Assembly (NCBI RefSeq): GCF_003096715.1
Contig: NZ_QEOL01000015.1
Location: 62,001 to 126,000, forward strand
From: Paraburkholderia silvatlantica
Lineage (GTDB): Bacteria > Pseudomonadota > Gammaproteobacteria > Burkholderiales > Burkholderiaceae
Reading direction: 5' to 3'
Length of the DNA stretch: 64,000 nucleotides
Part shown: positions 42,782 through 51,424 of the stretch, piece by piece
How the letters are laid out: each line of letters begins with the position of its first letter
Numbering within the stretch: position 1 is the stretch's first letter
The notes under the pieces: generated by a model
Databases searched by the model: none
What the model was told of the DNA's origin: nothing
The model's input: the letters and a program-made list of their open reading frames with translations, nothing else
Program-made: the position numbers and the translations under genes

Positions 42782-42879
42782 TTCGATAAATGTTCGTTTG
42801 TGCACCATTTTCGATAAATCATCTGAAATTCGAACCTTTACTTTTTCGTTCATGTTCGATAAATTTCGAATTCGAACAT
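42782..42879. promoter_or_regulatory. Putative GlpR operator sites upstream of glpD
   Basis: TTCGATAAAT occurs three times (42782-42791, 42810-42819, 42855-42864). The last is within ATGTTCGA (42852-42859) whose inverse, TCGAACAT, lies at 42872-42879. TTCG/CGAA half-sites are the core of known GlpR operators. The whole 305-base glpR-glpD gap is otherwise non-coding and unusually AT-rich for the window in its last 100 bases, as expected for a promoter. Confidence 0.65.
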
Positions 42880-42914
42880 TTTGAGGTTCGTTTTTCTTTT
42901 AGGGATACAGCAGG

Positions 42915-44474
42915 GTGACTCAACAGAACCGGTACGATCTGCTCGTCGTGGGCGGCGGGATCAACGGCGCGGGCATCGCGCGCGACGCGGCCGGCCGCGG
43001 GTTGTCGGTGTTGCTTTGCGAGCAGGACGATCTCGCCTCGCATACTTCGTCGTCCAGCACCAAGCTGATTCACGGCGGCCTGCGCTATCTCGAGTACAAG
43101 GAATTCGGGCTCGTGCGCAAGGCGCTGCAGGAGCGCGAAACGCTGCTGCGCGCCGCGCCCCACATCATGTGGCCGCTGCGTTTCGTCATGCCGCACATGC
43201 CGAATCTGCGTCCCGCCTGGCTCATTCGCGTGGGCCTGTTTCTCTACGACCATCTCGCGAAGCGCGAATTGCTGCCGGGCTCGCGCGGTATCGACATGCG
43301 CCGCCATGCGGCGGGCGAGCCGCTCATCGACTCGATCCAGCGCGGCTTCGTGTATTCGGACGGCTGGGTCGACGACGCGCGCCTCGTCGTGCTCAACGCG
43401 CTCGATGCGCAGGAGCGCGGCGCGCATATCCTCACGCGCACGAAGCTCGTTTCCGCCGTACGCACGAACGCCACGACCGGCGCGCACAGCGCGCATGGCG
43501 AATGGCAGGCGCTTCTGCGCCGCCCGGACGGCAGCACCTTCGACGTGCGCGCCCGCGCCATCGCCAACGCGGCCGGCCCGTGGGTGGGCGAGGTGCTGCA
43601 TGGTGCGCTCGGGCGCGGCGCGCAGCACAGCGTGCGGCTCGTGAAAGGCAGCCATATCGTCACGAAGCGCCTGTTCGGGCACGACCACGCGTACATCTTC
43701 CAGAACCCGGACAAGCGCATCATCTTCGCGATTCCGTACGAGCACGACTTCACGCTCATTGGCACGACCGACGTGGAGTATCACAACGACCCCGCGAAGG
43801 TCGCGATCGACGGCGACGAAACGCGCTATCTGTGCGAGTCGATCAACCGTTATTTCAAGCGCAAGATTTCGCCGGCCGACGTGCAATGGTCCTACTCGGG
43901 CGTGCGTCCGCTGCTCGAGGAAGAGGGCGCGGAGAACGCGTCCGCCGTCACGCGCGACTACAAGCTCGAACTCGACGAAACCGCTGGCGCGCCGCTGCTT
44001 TCGGTGTTCGGCGGCAAGATCACGACCTTCCGCAAGCTTGCGGAAGAGGCTTCGGACATGCTGTGCCGTGTGCTTGGCCATGCTGCGCCTGCGTGGACGG
44101 CGGGCGCGCCGCTGCCCGGCGGCGATATTGCGAACGCGCGTTTCGAGCCCTTCGCACAGGACTTCGCCAGACGCCACGCGTGGCTGCCTGCGGCGCTTGC
44201 GCGCCGCTACGCACGCGCATACGGCACGCGTGCCGGGCGTCTTGTGGGTAACGCGCAGTCGCTCGCGGACCTCGGCGCCGAAGTTGTGCCGGGCATTTAC
44301 GAGGCCGAATTGCGCTATCTGCGCAACGCGGAATGGGCCACGCGCGCCGAAGACGTATTGTGGCGCCGCTCGAAGCTGGGCCTGCATGTCGCGCCGGGCA
44401 CGCTCAATGGCGTGGCCGCCGCAATCGATCACTGGTTTGCCGCAACAAGCGCGACGGCGACCGCGCAGCACTGA
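42915..44474 (+). CDS. glpD: Aerobic glycerol-3-phosphate dehydrogenase
   Basis: 519 residues from a GTG start. Membrane-associated FAD enzyme oxidising sn-glycerol 3-phosphate to dihydroxyacetone phosphate with quinone as acceptor. Landmarks: the FAD motif YDLLVVGGGINGAGIARDAAGRG, SSSSTKLIHGGLRYLEYKEFGLVRKAL, a central VFGGKITTFRKLAEE and the C-terminal WRRSKLGLHV. Length is normal. It lies downstream of the GlpR sites and 92 bases before glpK, so glpD-glpK-glpF form one operon. Confidence 0.95.
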   Translation: MTQQNRYDLLVVGGGINGAGIARDAAGRGLSVLLCEQDDLASHTSSSSTKLIHGGLRYLEYKEFGLVRKALQERETLLRAAPHIMWPLRFVMPHMPNLRPAWLIRVGLFLYDHLAKRELLPGSRGIDMRRHAAGEPLIDSIQRGFVYSDGWVDDARLVVLNALDAQERGAHILTRTKLVSAVRTNATTGAHSAHGEWQALLRRPDGSTFDVRARAIANAAGPWVGEVLHGALGRGAQHSVRLVKGSHIVTKRLFGHDHAYIFQNPDKRIIFAIPYEHDFTLIGTTDVEYHNDPAKVAIDGDETRYLCESINRYFKRKISPADVQWSYSGVRPLLEEEGAENASAVTRDYKLELDETAGAPLLSVFGGKITTFRKLAEEASDMLCRVLGHAAPAWTAGAPLPGGDIANARFEPFAQDFARRHAWLPAALARRYARAYGTRAGRLVGNAQSLADLGAEVVPGIYEAELRYLRNAEWATRAEDVLWRRSKLGLHVAPGTLNGVAAAIDHWFAATSATATAQH

Positions 44475-44566
44475 AGTTCGCCGGCATCACGCAAGGTAAG
44501 TCACGCACCCCCACGCGCCGTTCCCGCGGCGCGTCATCACAACTAGTACAGACGGAGATAAGAGAC

Positions 44567-46069
44567 ATGCAGGAACAGTACATTCTTGCGCTCGACCAGG
44601 GCACCACGAGTTCGCGCGCCATGCTTTTCGACCGCCAGGGCAACATCGTTTCGATCGCCCAGAAGGAGTTCGAACAGATTTATCCGCAGCCGGGCTGGGT
44701 CGAGCACGATCCGCAGGAAATCTGGTCGACGCAGGCGGGCGTCGCCGCCGAGGCCGTGACGCGCGCCGGCATGAACGGCACCAACATCGCCGCGATCGGC
44801 ATTACGAACCAGCGCGAGACGACGATCGTCTGGGACCGCGAGACGGGCCATCCCGTCTATAACGCCATCGTGTGGCAGGACCGCCGCACGGCCGACTTCT
44901 GCGACTCGCTCAAGGCGCTCGGTCTCGAAGAGAAAGTGCGTGCGAAAACGGGGCTGCCGATCGATTCGTACTTCTCGGCAACCAAGATTCGCTGGATTCT
45001 CGACAACGTGCCCGGCGCACGCGAAAAAGCGCGGCGAGGCTTGCTCGCGTTCGGCACCGTGGACAGCTGGCTCGTGTGGAACTTCACGAAGCACGAACTG
45101 CACGTGACCGACGTGACGAACGCGTCGCGCACCATGCTCTTCAACATCCACACGCGTCAATGGGACGACGAACTGCTCGACGCACTCGAAATTCCGCGCA
45201 GCATGCTGCCGGAAGTCCGTTCGTCATCCGAAGTTTATGGTCCGACGAAGACCACGGTGTTCGCCTCGAAGATTCCGCTTGCCGGCATCGCGGGCGACCA
45301 GCAGGCCGCGATGTTCGGCCAGATGTGCACGGGCACGGGCATGGTGAAGAACACCTACGGCACGGGCTGCTTCCTGATGATGAACACGGGCACGAAGCCC
45401 ATCGAGTCGAAGAACAACCTCGTCACGACGATCGCGTGGCAGATCGGCGACGAGGTCAACTACGCGCTCGAAGGCAGCATCTTCATTGCCGGCGCGGTGG
45501 TGCAGTGGCTGCGCGACGGCATGGGCATCATCAAGAGCGCGCCGGAAATCGAAGCGCTCGCCGCCAGCGTGCCGCATACGGACGGCGTATATCTCGTGCC
45601 GGCCTTCGCGGGCCTCGGCGCGCCGCACTGGAACGCGCACGCGCGCGGCACGCTGTTCGGCGTGACGCGCGGCACGACCGCGGCGCACCTCGCGCGCGCG
45701 GCGCTCGATTCGATCGCGTACCAGTCGCTCGACGTGCTGGCCGCGATGGAGGCGGATGCGGGCATCAGTGTGGGCGAACTGCGCGTGGACGGCGGCGCGA
45801 GCGCGAACAATCTGCTCATGCAGTTCCAGGCAGACCTGCTCGGCGTGGATGCGGTGCGCCCGAAGATCACCGAGACCACAGCGCTCGGCGCGGCCTACCT
45901 TGCAGGCCTTGCAACCGGCTACTGGCAGAACGTGGGCGAGCTGCAGAGCCAGTGGAAGCTCGACCGCCGTTTCTCGCCGTCCATGCAGGCCGCGCAGGTC
46001 GACGCGTGCCGCGCAGGCTGGCAGCGTGCGGTGCGCGCGGCCAAGGCCTGGGCGGACGACTCGCACTGA
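44567..46069 (+). CDS. glpK: Glycerol kinase
   Basis: 500 residues. Phosphorylates glycerol to sn-glycerol 3-phosphate using ATP. FGGY-family signatures: N-terminal phosphate loop ALDQGTTSSRAMLFD, NQRETTIVWDRETG, WLVWNFT, AGIAGDQQAAMFGQ and the C-terminal VDGGASANNLLMQFQADLLG. The ATG at 44567 has GGAGATAAGAGAC in front; the longer frame upstream overlaps glpD and is not used. Part of the glp operon. Confidence 0.96.
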   Translation: MQEQYILALDQGTTSSRAMLFDRQGNIVSIAQKEFEQIYPQPGWVEHDPQEIWSTQAGVAAEAVTRAGMNGTNIAAIGITNQRETTIVWDRETGHPVYNAIVWQDRRTADFCDSLKALGLEEKVRAKTGLPIDSYFSATKIRWILDNVPGAREKARRGLLAFGTVDSWLVWNFTKHELHVTDVTNASRTMLFNIHTRQWDDELLDALEIPRSMLPEVRSSSEVYGPTKTTVFASKIPLAGIAGDQQAAMFGQMCTGTGMVKNTYGTGCFLMMNTGTKPIESKNNLVTTIAWQIGDEVNYALEGSIFIAGAVVQWLRDGMGIIKSAPEIEALAASVPHTDGVYLVPAFAGLGAPHWNAHARGTLFGVTRGTTAAHLARAALDSIAYQSLDVLAAMEADAGISVGELRVDGGASANNLLMQFQADLLGVDAVRPKITETTALGAAYLAGLATGYWQNVGELQSQWKLDRRFSPSMQAAQVDACRAGWQRAVRAAKAWADDSH

Positions 46070-46182
46070 GCAACGCGCTCAGCTTTTCAGCAAACAAGCA
46101 TAACTAATTAACATAACCCGCGGCGGGATTGCATGCGCTTCGTGCGCCTGCACCGCGCGGGCAGAGAGAGACTACGAAAATC

Positions 46183-46899
46183 ATGTCACCCTATCTTGCG
46201 GAGTTCATCGGCACGGCCATTCTCGTGCTGCTAGGCAACGGCGCCGTTGCAAACGTGCTGCTGGCGAAAACGAAGGGCAAGGGCGCCGACCTCATCGTCA
46301 TCGTGATGGGCTGGGCCATGGCCGTATTCGTGGCGGTCTACGTGACCGCTTCGTTCAGCGGCGCGCACCTCAACCCGATCGTCACGATCAGCCTCGCGCT
46401 CGCGGGCAAGTTCGCGTGGTCGAAGGTCGGCGGCTATATCGCGGCGCAGATGCTCGGCGGCATGGCGGGCGCACTGCTCGTGTGGCTTGCCTATCGACAG
46501 CACTTTGCGAACGAAGCCGACCCGGATATCAAGCTCGCGGTGTTCTGCACGGCGCCCGCCATTCGCAGCAAGCGGCACAACGTGTTGACGGAAGCGATCT
46601 GCACCTTCGTGCTGATCCTCGGCGTGCTCTATCTGGCCTCGCCGCAGGTGGGACTCGGTGCGCTCGACGCACTGCCCGTCGGCCTGCTCGTGCTGGGCAT
46701 CGGCATTTCGCTCGGCGGCCCGACCGGCTATGCGATGAGTCCGGCGCGCGATCTCTCGCCGCGCATCGTGCACGCGCTGCTGCCGATTCCGGGCAAGCGC
46801 GACAGCGACTGGCGCTATGCGTGGATTCCGGTGTTCGGGCCGCTTGCCGGCGGTGCGGCTGCGGCCGGTCTCTATCATTTCCTGCACACGATGCACTGA
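46183..46899 (+). CDS. glpF: Glycerol facilitator, aquaporin family, with altered NPA motifs
   Basis: 238 residues, six membrane segments, major intrinsic protein family; admits glycerol across the inner membrane. The two pore motifs are non-standard: HLNPIVT (Asn64-Pro-Ile instead of NPA) and AMSPARDLSPR (Ser186-Pro-Ala instead of NPA). The Arg of the selectivity filter (ARD) is kept. The changes could alter pore gating or selectivity, though some bacterial facilitators tolerate them. Start ATG at 46183 follows the glpK stop by 113 bases; last gene of the glp operon, followed by a terminator. Confidence 0.9.
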   Translation: MSPYLAEFIGTAILVLLGNGAVANVLLAKTKGKGADLIVIVMGWAMAVFVAVYVTASFSGAHLNPIVTISLALAGKFAWSKVGGYIAAQMLGGMAGALLVWLAYRQHFANEADPDIKLAVFCTAPAIRSKRHNVLTEAICTFVLILGVLYLASPQVGLGALDALPVGLLVLGIGISLGGPTGYAMSPARDLSPRIVHALLPIPGKRDSDWRYAWIPVFGPLAGGAAAAGLYHFLHTMH

Positions 46900-46947
46900 C
46901 CGCGCTCACCTATCTCGCGTCTGTGTCACGGGCGCGTTGCAGTGCAC

Positions 46948-46981
46948 AAAGCCCGCGTACGCCACGGCGTTCGCGGGCTTT
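46948..46981 (+). terminator. Rho-independent terminator after glpF
   Basis: AAAGCCCGCG (46948-46957) and CGCGGGCTTT (46972-46981) form a 10-base stem with a 14-base loop, finishing in TTTG. It closes the glp operon. Confidence 0.75.
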
Positions 46982-47177
46982 GTTCGTCTGCATGCCATGG
47001 CGCATCCGTACAAAGGGCGCAATCCGGTTTCGCTATCGCCTCATGCGGCTTTCGGATTGTTCGGCTATCGCGGCACACCTATATTGGCTGTCAACGATGC
47101 ATTCCCATGCTGGGCGCGAGCGGCCTCGGCGAACCACAGCAACGCCTCGTGGCGGAACAAGGAGGAGGGCAGGCGCA

Positions 47178-47930
47178 ATGAATCAACTGGATCTGAACAA
47201 TCGCGTGATGGTCGTGACGGGCGGCGCGCGCGGTCTGGGCTATGCCGTGGCGCAACGGGCACTGCGTTCGGGCGCGGCGGTCTCGCTCTGGGACATCGAC
47301 ACCGGGCGGCTCGAACGCGCGCGCGCCGGGTTGTCGGAGCTGGGCAGCGTCTCGGTGGTGACGGTCGAATTGACCGATGAAGCCTCGGTCGAGGCCGCCG
47401 CGCGGCAAACCGTGAAGACGCACGGTGCGATTCACGCGCTCGTGAACAGCGCAGGTATTACAGGCGGCAATGGCCTCACGTGGGAACTGCCCGTGGACGT
47501 GTGGCGCCGCGTGATCGAAGTGAACCTGATCGGCAGCTACCTGACCTGCCGCGCCGTGGTGCCGGGCATGATCGGGCAGGGCTATGGGCGCATCGTCAAT
47601 ATCGCCTCCGTGGCCGGCAAGGAAGGCAATCCGAATGCTTCGCACTACAGTGCATCGAAGGCCGGGCTCATCGGGCTGACCAAGTCGCTCGGCAAGGAGC
47701 TTGCCACGAAGGGCGTCCTCGTCAATGCCGTGACGCCGGCGGCGGCCAGGACCGAGATTTTCGATTCGATGTCGCAGCAGCATATCGACTACATGCTCGC
47801 GAAGATCCCGATGAACCGCTTCCTCATGCCGGACGAGGCGGCTTCGATGATCGTATGGCTCACGACGGAAGACTGCGCGTTCAGCACCGGTTCCGTGTTC
47901 GATCTTTCGGGCGGGCGGGCGACTTATTGA
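47178..47930 (+). CDS. SDR dehydrogenase, probable 2-keto-3-deoxy-L-rhamnonate 4-dehydrogenase
   Basis: 250 residues, classical SDR: TGGARGLGYAVAQ, acidic cofactor residue in SLWDIDTG (NAD-type), NSAG, catalytic Ser in NIASVAG and YSASK. Strong GGAGGAGGGCAGG ribosome site before the ATG at 47178. It is the first gene of a three-gene operon with L-rhamnonate dehydratase (44 bases on) and a second SDR, so it most likely oxidises 2-keto-3-deoxy-L-rhamnonate to the 2,4-diketo acid. The longer frame upstream overlaps glpF and is not used. The exact step is inferred from context. Confidence 0.83.
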   Translation: MNQLDLNNRVMVVTGGARGLGYAVAQRALRSGAAVSLWDIDTGRLERARAGLSELGSVSVVTVELTDEASVEAAARQTVKTHGAIHALVNSAGITGGNGLTWELPVDVWRRVIEVNLIGSYLTCRAVVPGMIGQGYGRIVNIASVAGKEGNPNASHYSASKAGLIGLTKSLGKELATKGVLVNAVTPAAARTEIFDSMSQQHIDYMLAKIPMNRFLMPDEAASMIVWLTTEDCAFSTGSVFDLSGGRATY

Positions 47931-47974
47931 GGCGGGGAGCACGACCCTAATCCTTTACCGAGGAGCTACGTAAC

Positions 47975-49153
47975 ATGGCCATGCCAACCATCAAACACGT
48001 GCGTGCCTTCACCGTGCGTGGCGGCGGCGCCGATTATCACGATCAGCCCGACGGCCACTGGATCGACGACCATATTTCCACGCCCATGGCGCGCTATCCC
48101 GAGTATCGTCAGAGCCGCCGCTCGTTCGGCATCGACGTGCTCGGCACCCTCGTCGTGGAAGTGGAGGCGAGCGACGGCACCGTGGGCTTTGCCGTGACCA
48201 CGGGTGGCGAGATCGGCGCATTCATCGTCGAGAAGCATCTCGCGCGCTTTCTCGAAGGGCAGCGCGTGACCGACATCGAGAAGATGTGGGATCAGATGTA
48301 CTACGCCACGCTCTACTACGGCCGCAAGGGTGTCGTGCTCAACACCATATCGGGCGTCGATCTCGCGCTGTGGGATCTGCTTGGGCAGATTCGCAAGGAG
48401 CCCGTGTATCAGCTGCTCGGCGGCCCCGTGCGCGACGAGTTGATGTTCTACGCCACCGGCGCGCGCCCCGATCTCGCGAAGGAAATGGGTTTCATCGGCG
48501 GCAAGCTGCCGCTGCTGCATGGTCCGGCCGAAGGCGAGGAGGGCCTCAGAAAGAACATCGAATGGCTCGCCACGATGCGCGAGCGCGTAGGCGACGACTT
48601 CTGGCTCATGTACGACTGCTGGATGAGCCTCGACGTGCGCTATGCCACGCGCCTCGCCCAGGCCGCGAAAGCGTACGACCTCAAGTGGATCGAGGAATGC
48701 CTGCCGCCCGACGATTACTGGGGCTATGCCGAACTGCGCCGCAACGTGCCCCGCGGCATGATGGTGTCCACCGGCGAACACGAGGCGACGCGCTGGGGCT
48801 TTCGGATGCTGCTGGAAATGGGCTGCTGCGACCTGATCCAGCCCGACGTGAACTGGTGCGGCGGCATGACCGAACTCATCAAGATCTCGGCGCTCGCCGA
48901 CGCGCACAACGTGCTGGTCGTGCCGCACGGTTCCTCGGTGTACAGCTACCACTTCGTCGTGACGCGCCATAACTCGCCGTTCGCGGAATTCCTCATGATG
49001 GCGCCGAAGGCCGACAAGGTGGTGCCGATGTTCACTCCGCTGCTGCTCGACGAACCGGTGCCGGTGAAAGGCAGGCTCAAGGTGCCGGATGCGCCGGGCT
49101 TCGGCGTGCGGCTCAATCCGGACTGCAAACTTTCGCGGCCTTATACGCACTAA
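47975..49153 (+). CDS. L-rhamnonate dehydratase
   Basis: 392 residues of the enolase superfamily, mandelate racemase group. Dehydrates L-rhamnonate to 2-keto-3-deoxy-L-rhamnonate with Mg2+. The N-terminal HWIDDHISTPMARYPEYRQSRRSFGIDVLGTLVVEVEA is specific to L-rhamnonate dehydratases; metal ligands are in LMYDCWMSLDV, IEECLPPDDY and STGEHE, and the catalytic His in VPHGSSVYSYHFV. Family-normal length. Central gene of the rhamnose oxidation operon. Confidence 0.92.
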   Translation: MAMPTIKHVRAFTVRGGGADYHDQPDGHWIDDHISTPMARYPEYRQSRRSFGIDVLGTLVVEVEASDGTVGFAVTTGGEIGAFIVEKHLARFLEGQRVTDIEKMWDQMYYATLYYGRKGVVLNTISGVDLALWDLLGQIRKEPVYQLLGGPVRDELMFYATGARPDLAKEMGFIGGKLPLLHGPAEGEEGLRKNIEWLATMRERVGDDFWLMYDCWMSLDVRYATRLAQAAKAYDLKWIEECLPPDDYWGYAELRRNVPRGMMVSTGEHEATRWGFRMLLEMGCCDLIQPDVNWCGGMTELIKISALADAHNVLVVPHGSSVYSYHFVVTRHNSPFAEFLMMAPKADKVVPMFTPLLLDEPVPVKGRLKVPDAPGFGVRLNPDCKLSRPYTH

Positions 49154-49206
49154 GCGTACTGAACGCGCGCTGATCGAGGCTCATGACAAGCTGCGAGGAG
49201 AGACAC

Positions 49207-49989
49207 GTGCTGCTCAAGGACAAGGTGGTGATCGTCACCGGCGGTTCGCGCGGCATTGGCCGCGCCATTGCGATTGCAAGCGCCCGCGAGGGTGCCGATG
49301 TCGCGATCAACTACTGGGGCGACAACGACGCCTCGTACGGCCGCCGCTCGGCGATCGACGAGGTGCTGGGCGAGATCGGGCGGCTGGGGCGCCGCGCGAT
49401 CGCGCTGGAAGGCAACGTGGCCGCGCCGCAAACGGGCGTGGATCTCGTGCGCCAGACGGTGGAGCGCTTCGGCAAGGTCGATGTGCTCGCAAGCAATGCG
49501 GGCATCTGCCCGTTCCATTCGTTTCTCGACATGCCGCCCGCCGTGCTCGAACGCACGATAGGCGTGAACCTGAACGGTGCGTTCTACGTAACGCAGGCCG
49601 TCGCGCGGCAAATGAAAGAACAGGGCTCGGGCGGCGCGATCGTGGCGACGAGTTCGATCAGCGCGCTGGTGGGCGGCGGCATGCAGACCCACTACACGCC
49701 CACCAAGGCCGGCGTGCATTCGCTCATGCAGTCGTGCGCGATTGCGCTTGGGCCCTATGGCATACGCTGCAATTCGGTGATGCCGGGCACCATCGCCACC
49801 GACCTGAACGCCGAAGACCTGAGCGATGCGGAGAAGCGCGCGTATTTCGAAAAGCGCATTCCGCTCGGGCGGCTGGGCGCGCCTGAGGATGTGGCCGAAT
49901 GCGTGGTGTTTCTCGCCTCGGACCGCGCGCGCTATGTGACGGGTGCCGCGCTGCTCGTGGATGGCGGGCTGTTCGTGAATCTGCAGTGA
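49207..49989 (+). CDS. SDR dehydrogenase, probable L-rhamnose 1-dehydrogenase
   Basis: 260 residues from a GTG at 49207 with a GAGGAGAG site seven bases before it (an ATG at 49183 would precede that site). Classical SDR with TGGSRGIGRAIAIA, INYWGD after the second strand (no acidic residue, compatible with NADP), SNAGICPF, SSISALVGGG and YTPTK. With the dehydratase and the rhamnonolactonase encoded nearby, it best fits L-rhamnose (or L-fucose) 1-dehydrogenase, the entry step of the non-phosphorylated pathway. It converges on the lysR gene. Confidence 0.84.
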   Translation: MLLKDKVVIVTGGSRGIGRAIAIASAREGADVAINYWGDNDASYGRRSAIDEVLGEIGRLGRRAIALEGNVAAPQTGVDLVRQTVERFGKVDVLASNAGICPFHSFLDMPPAVLERTIGVNLNGAFYVTQAVARQMKEQGSGGAIVATSSISALVGGGMQTHYTPTKAGVHSLMQSCAIALGPYGIRCNSVMPGTIATDLNAEDLSDAEKRAYFEKRIPLGRLGAPEDVAECVVFLASDRARYVTGAALLVDGGLFVNLQ

Positions 49990-50005
49990 GCCCTGGGCAA
50001 GCGTT

Positions 50006-51019
50006 TCAATGAGGAGCGAGCATGGCCGCGTGCGAACCATCGTGAGCGATATCGTCCATCTTGAAGGGCTGCGAAAAGCGCCGCAGCAAGCCGACGAAAT
50101 GCTCGGCGGGCTCGGCAAGCGGCTCGTTCTTGCGCGTGAGCAAGCCGTAGCCCGGCAAGCTCTTGCCGATTTCGAGCGGCAGCACGACGAGCAGCTTGCC
50201 GCGCACATGGTCGCGCACGACCGACTCGGGCAGCATGGCGACGGCGTCGAAGCTTTCGAGCAGTTGCAGCGTGGCGAAGATCGAGGCCGACTCGGTGAGA
50301 TTGGCGGGCGTGCCGAGACCGGCGCGCGCGAGCTCTCCTTCGAACAACTCGCGCGCGGGACTCGTAATGGGTTGCGCCACCCATGGCCAGTCCATCAGTT
50401 CCGCGAGCGTGACCTGTTCGCGCCGCGCGAGCGGATGACGCGCGCGCACCGCGAGCACGAGCGTTTCCCGCGCGATCGGCTCGAAGCTGAAATCGTTGTG
50501 CTGCAGCGGCGTGGTGAGGCGCCCGAGCGCGAGATCGACTTCGCGGCGATGCAGCAGCTGCACGACCTGGTCGCTCGTTTCGCCGAGGATGCGCACGTGC
50601 AGCAGCGGCCGTTCGGTCTTGAGCGTGGCGACGGCCTGCGCGAGCAGGTCGGGCGCGGCGCCCATGATCGCGCCCACGGTGAGCTGGCCGTGACCGCCGC
50701 GGCGCTTCACGTCGAGGTCTTCGGCAAAGCGCGTGAGTTCGGCGAGCGCGCGGCGTGCGTAGGCGAGCGTGACGACGCCGAGCGCGGTGGGCTGCATGCC
50801 GCGCGCGTTGCGCTCGAAGAGCCGGAAGCCGAACGCTTCCTCGATGTCGCTCAGCATGCGGCTCGCGCTGGGCTGGGCCACGTTGATGGCGTCGGCGGCC
50901 TGATGGACGTTGCGGGCGTCGTCGAGTGCGACGAGCAGGGCAAGGTGTTTGAATCGGAGCCGGTTGACGAGCGCGACGACGGAAGTTTGATGGTTCATGG
51001 AGCGATCCGGTTTGTGCAT
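50006..51019 (-). CDS. LysR-family regulator of the rhamnose island
   Basis: 337 residues: LysR helix-turn-helix (FKHLALLVALDDARNVHQAADAINVAQPSASRMLSDIEEAFGFRLFERN) and effector domain. It lies between the two rhamnose gene groups, convergent with the dehydrogenase operon and divergent from rhaM-lactonase-ABC, so it probably controls both. Regulators named in other rhamnose loci are mostly AraC (RhaR/RhaS) or DeoR; a LysR is of the GbpR-like type known from sugar oxidation genes. A second start at 50998 is possible. TGGTTGGCT (51041-51049) and AGCTAACCA (51083-51091) in the promoter region are near-inverse. Confidence 0.88.
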   Translation of the reverse strand: MHKPDRSMNHQTSVVALVNRLRFKHLALLVALDDARNVHQAADAINVAQPSASRMLSDIEEAFGFRLFERNARGMQPTALGVVTLAYARRALAELTRFAEDLDVKRRGGHGQLTVGAIMGAAPDLLAQAVATLKTERPLLHVRILGETSDQVVQLLHRREVDLALGRLTTPLQHNDFSFEPIARETLVLAVRARHPLARREQVTLAELMDWPWVAQPITSPARELFEGELARAGLGTPANLTESASIFATLQLLESFDAVAMLPESVVRDHVRGKLLVVLPLEIGKSLPGYGLLTRKNEPLAEPAEHFVGLLRRFSQPFKMDDIAHDGSHAAMLAPH

Positions 51020-51212
51020 CGCCCGATCCCAACATCGGATTGGTTGGCTATCGATGCGGGAATTATAGTCGGATCACAACGCAGCTAACCACGTAAAAAA
51101 ACGCGTGCAACCGCGCACCGCCAAGCCAGGGCAAACACCGAGTCGATGCGAGCCCACGGGTCACATAAGCGGCATGGACGCACGGCGTAACAAGGCTGGA
51201 CGGAGACACATC

Positions 51213-51404
51213 ATGGAGACAATTGCGTTTCGCACGCAGATCGATCCCGGCAAACGGGCCGAATACGAGCGCCATCACCGCGAAATCTGGCCCGGGCTGC
51301 CCGTCATGCGCAAATGGTGGGATGACATGGCCGACATCATGCAGACGGATGCACGCAACGTGCCGCTGCAACAGCCGCTCGTGCAGGTCTTTCATTTGCC
51401 TTGA
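51213..51404 (+). CDS. rhaM: L-rhamnose mutarotase with a 41-residue internal deletion
   Basis: 63 residues where the family has 104. Residues 1-29 (METIAFRTQIDPGKRAEYER then HHREIWPGL) match the normal N-terminus, with Tyr18 and catalytic His22 at their usual numbers; residues 30-63 (PVMRKWWDDMADIMQ ... QVFHLP) match the normal end from about position 71, including the WW pair. The central 41 residues, which include Tyr41 and two beta strands, are missing, and the frame is kept. The dimeric ferredoxin-like fold should not form normally, so the anomerase is probably inactive. ATG after CGGAGACACATC. The lactonase gene follows 20 bases later. Confidence 0.8.
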   Translation: METIAFRTQIDPGKRAEYERHHREIWPGLPVMRKWWDDMADIMQTDARNVPLQQPLVQVFHLP

Positions 51405-51424
51405 GCACACGCGAGGAACACGCC

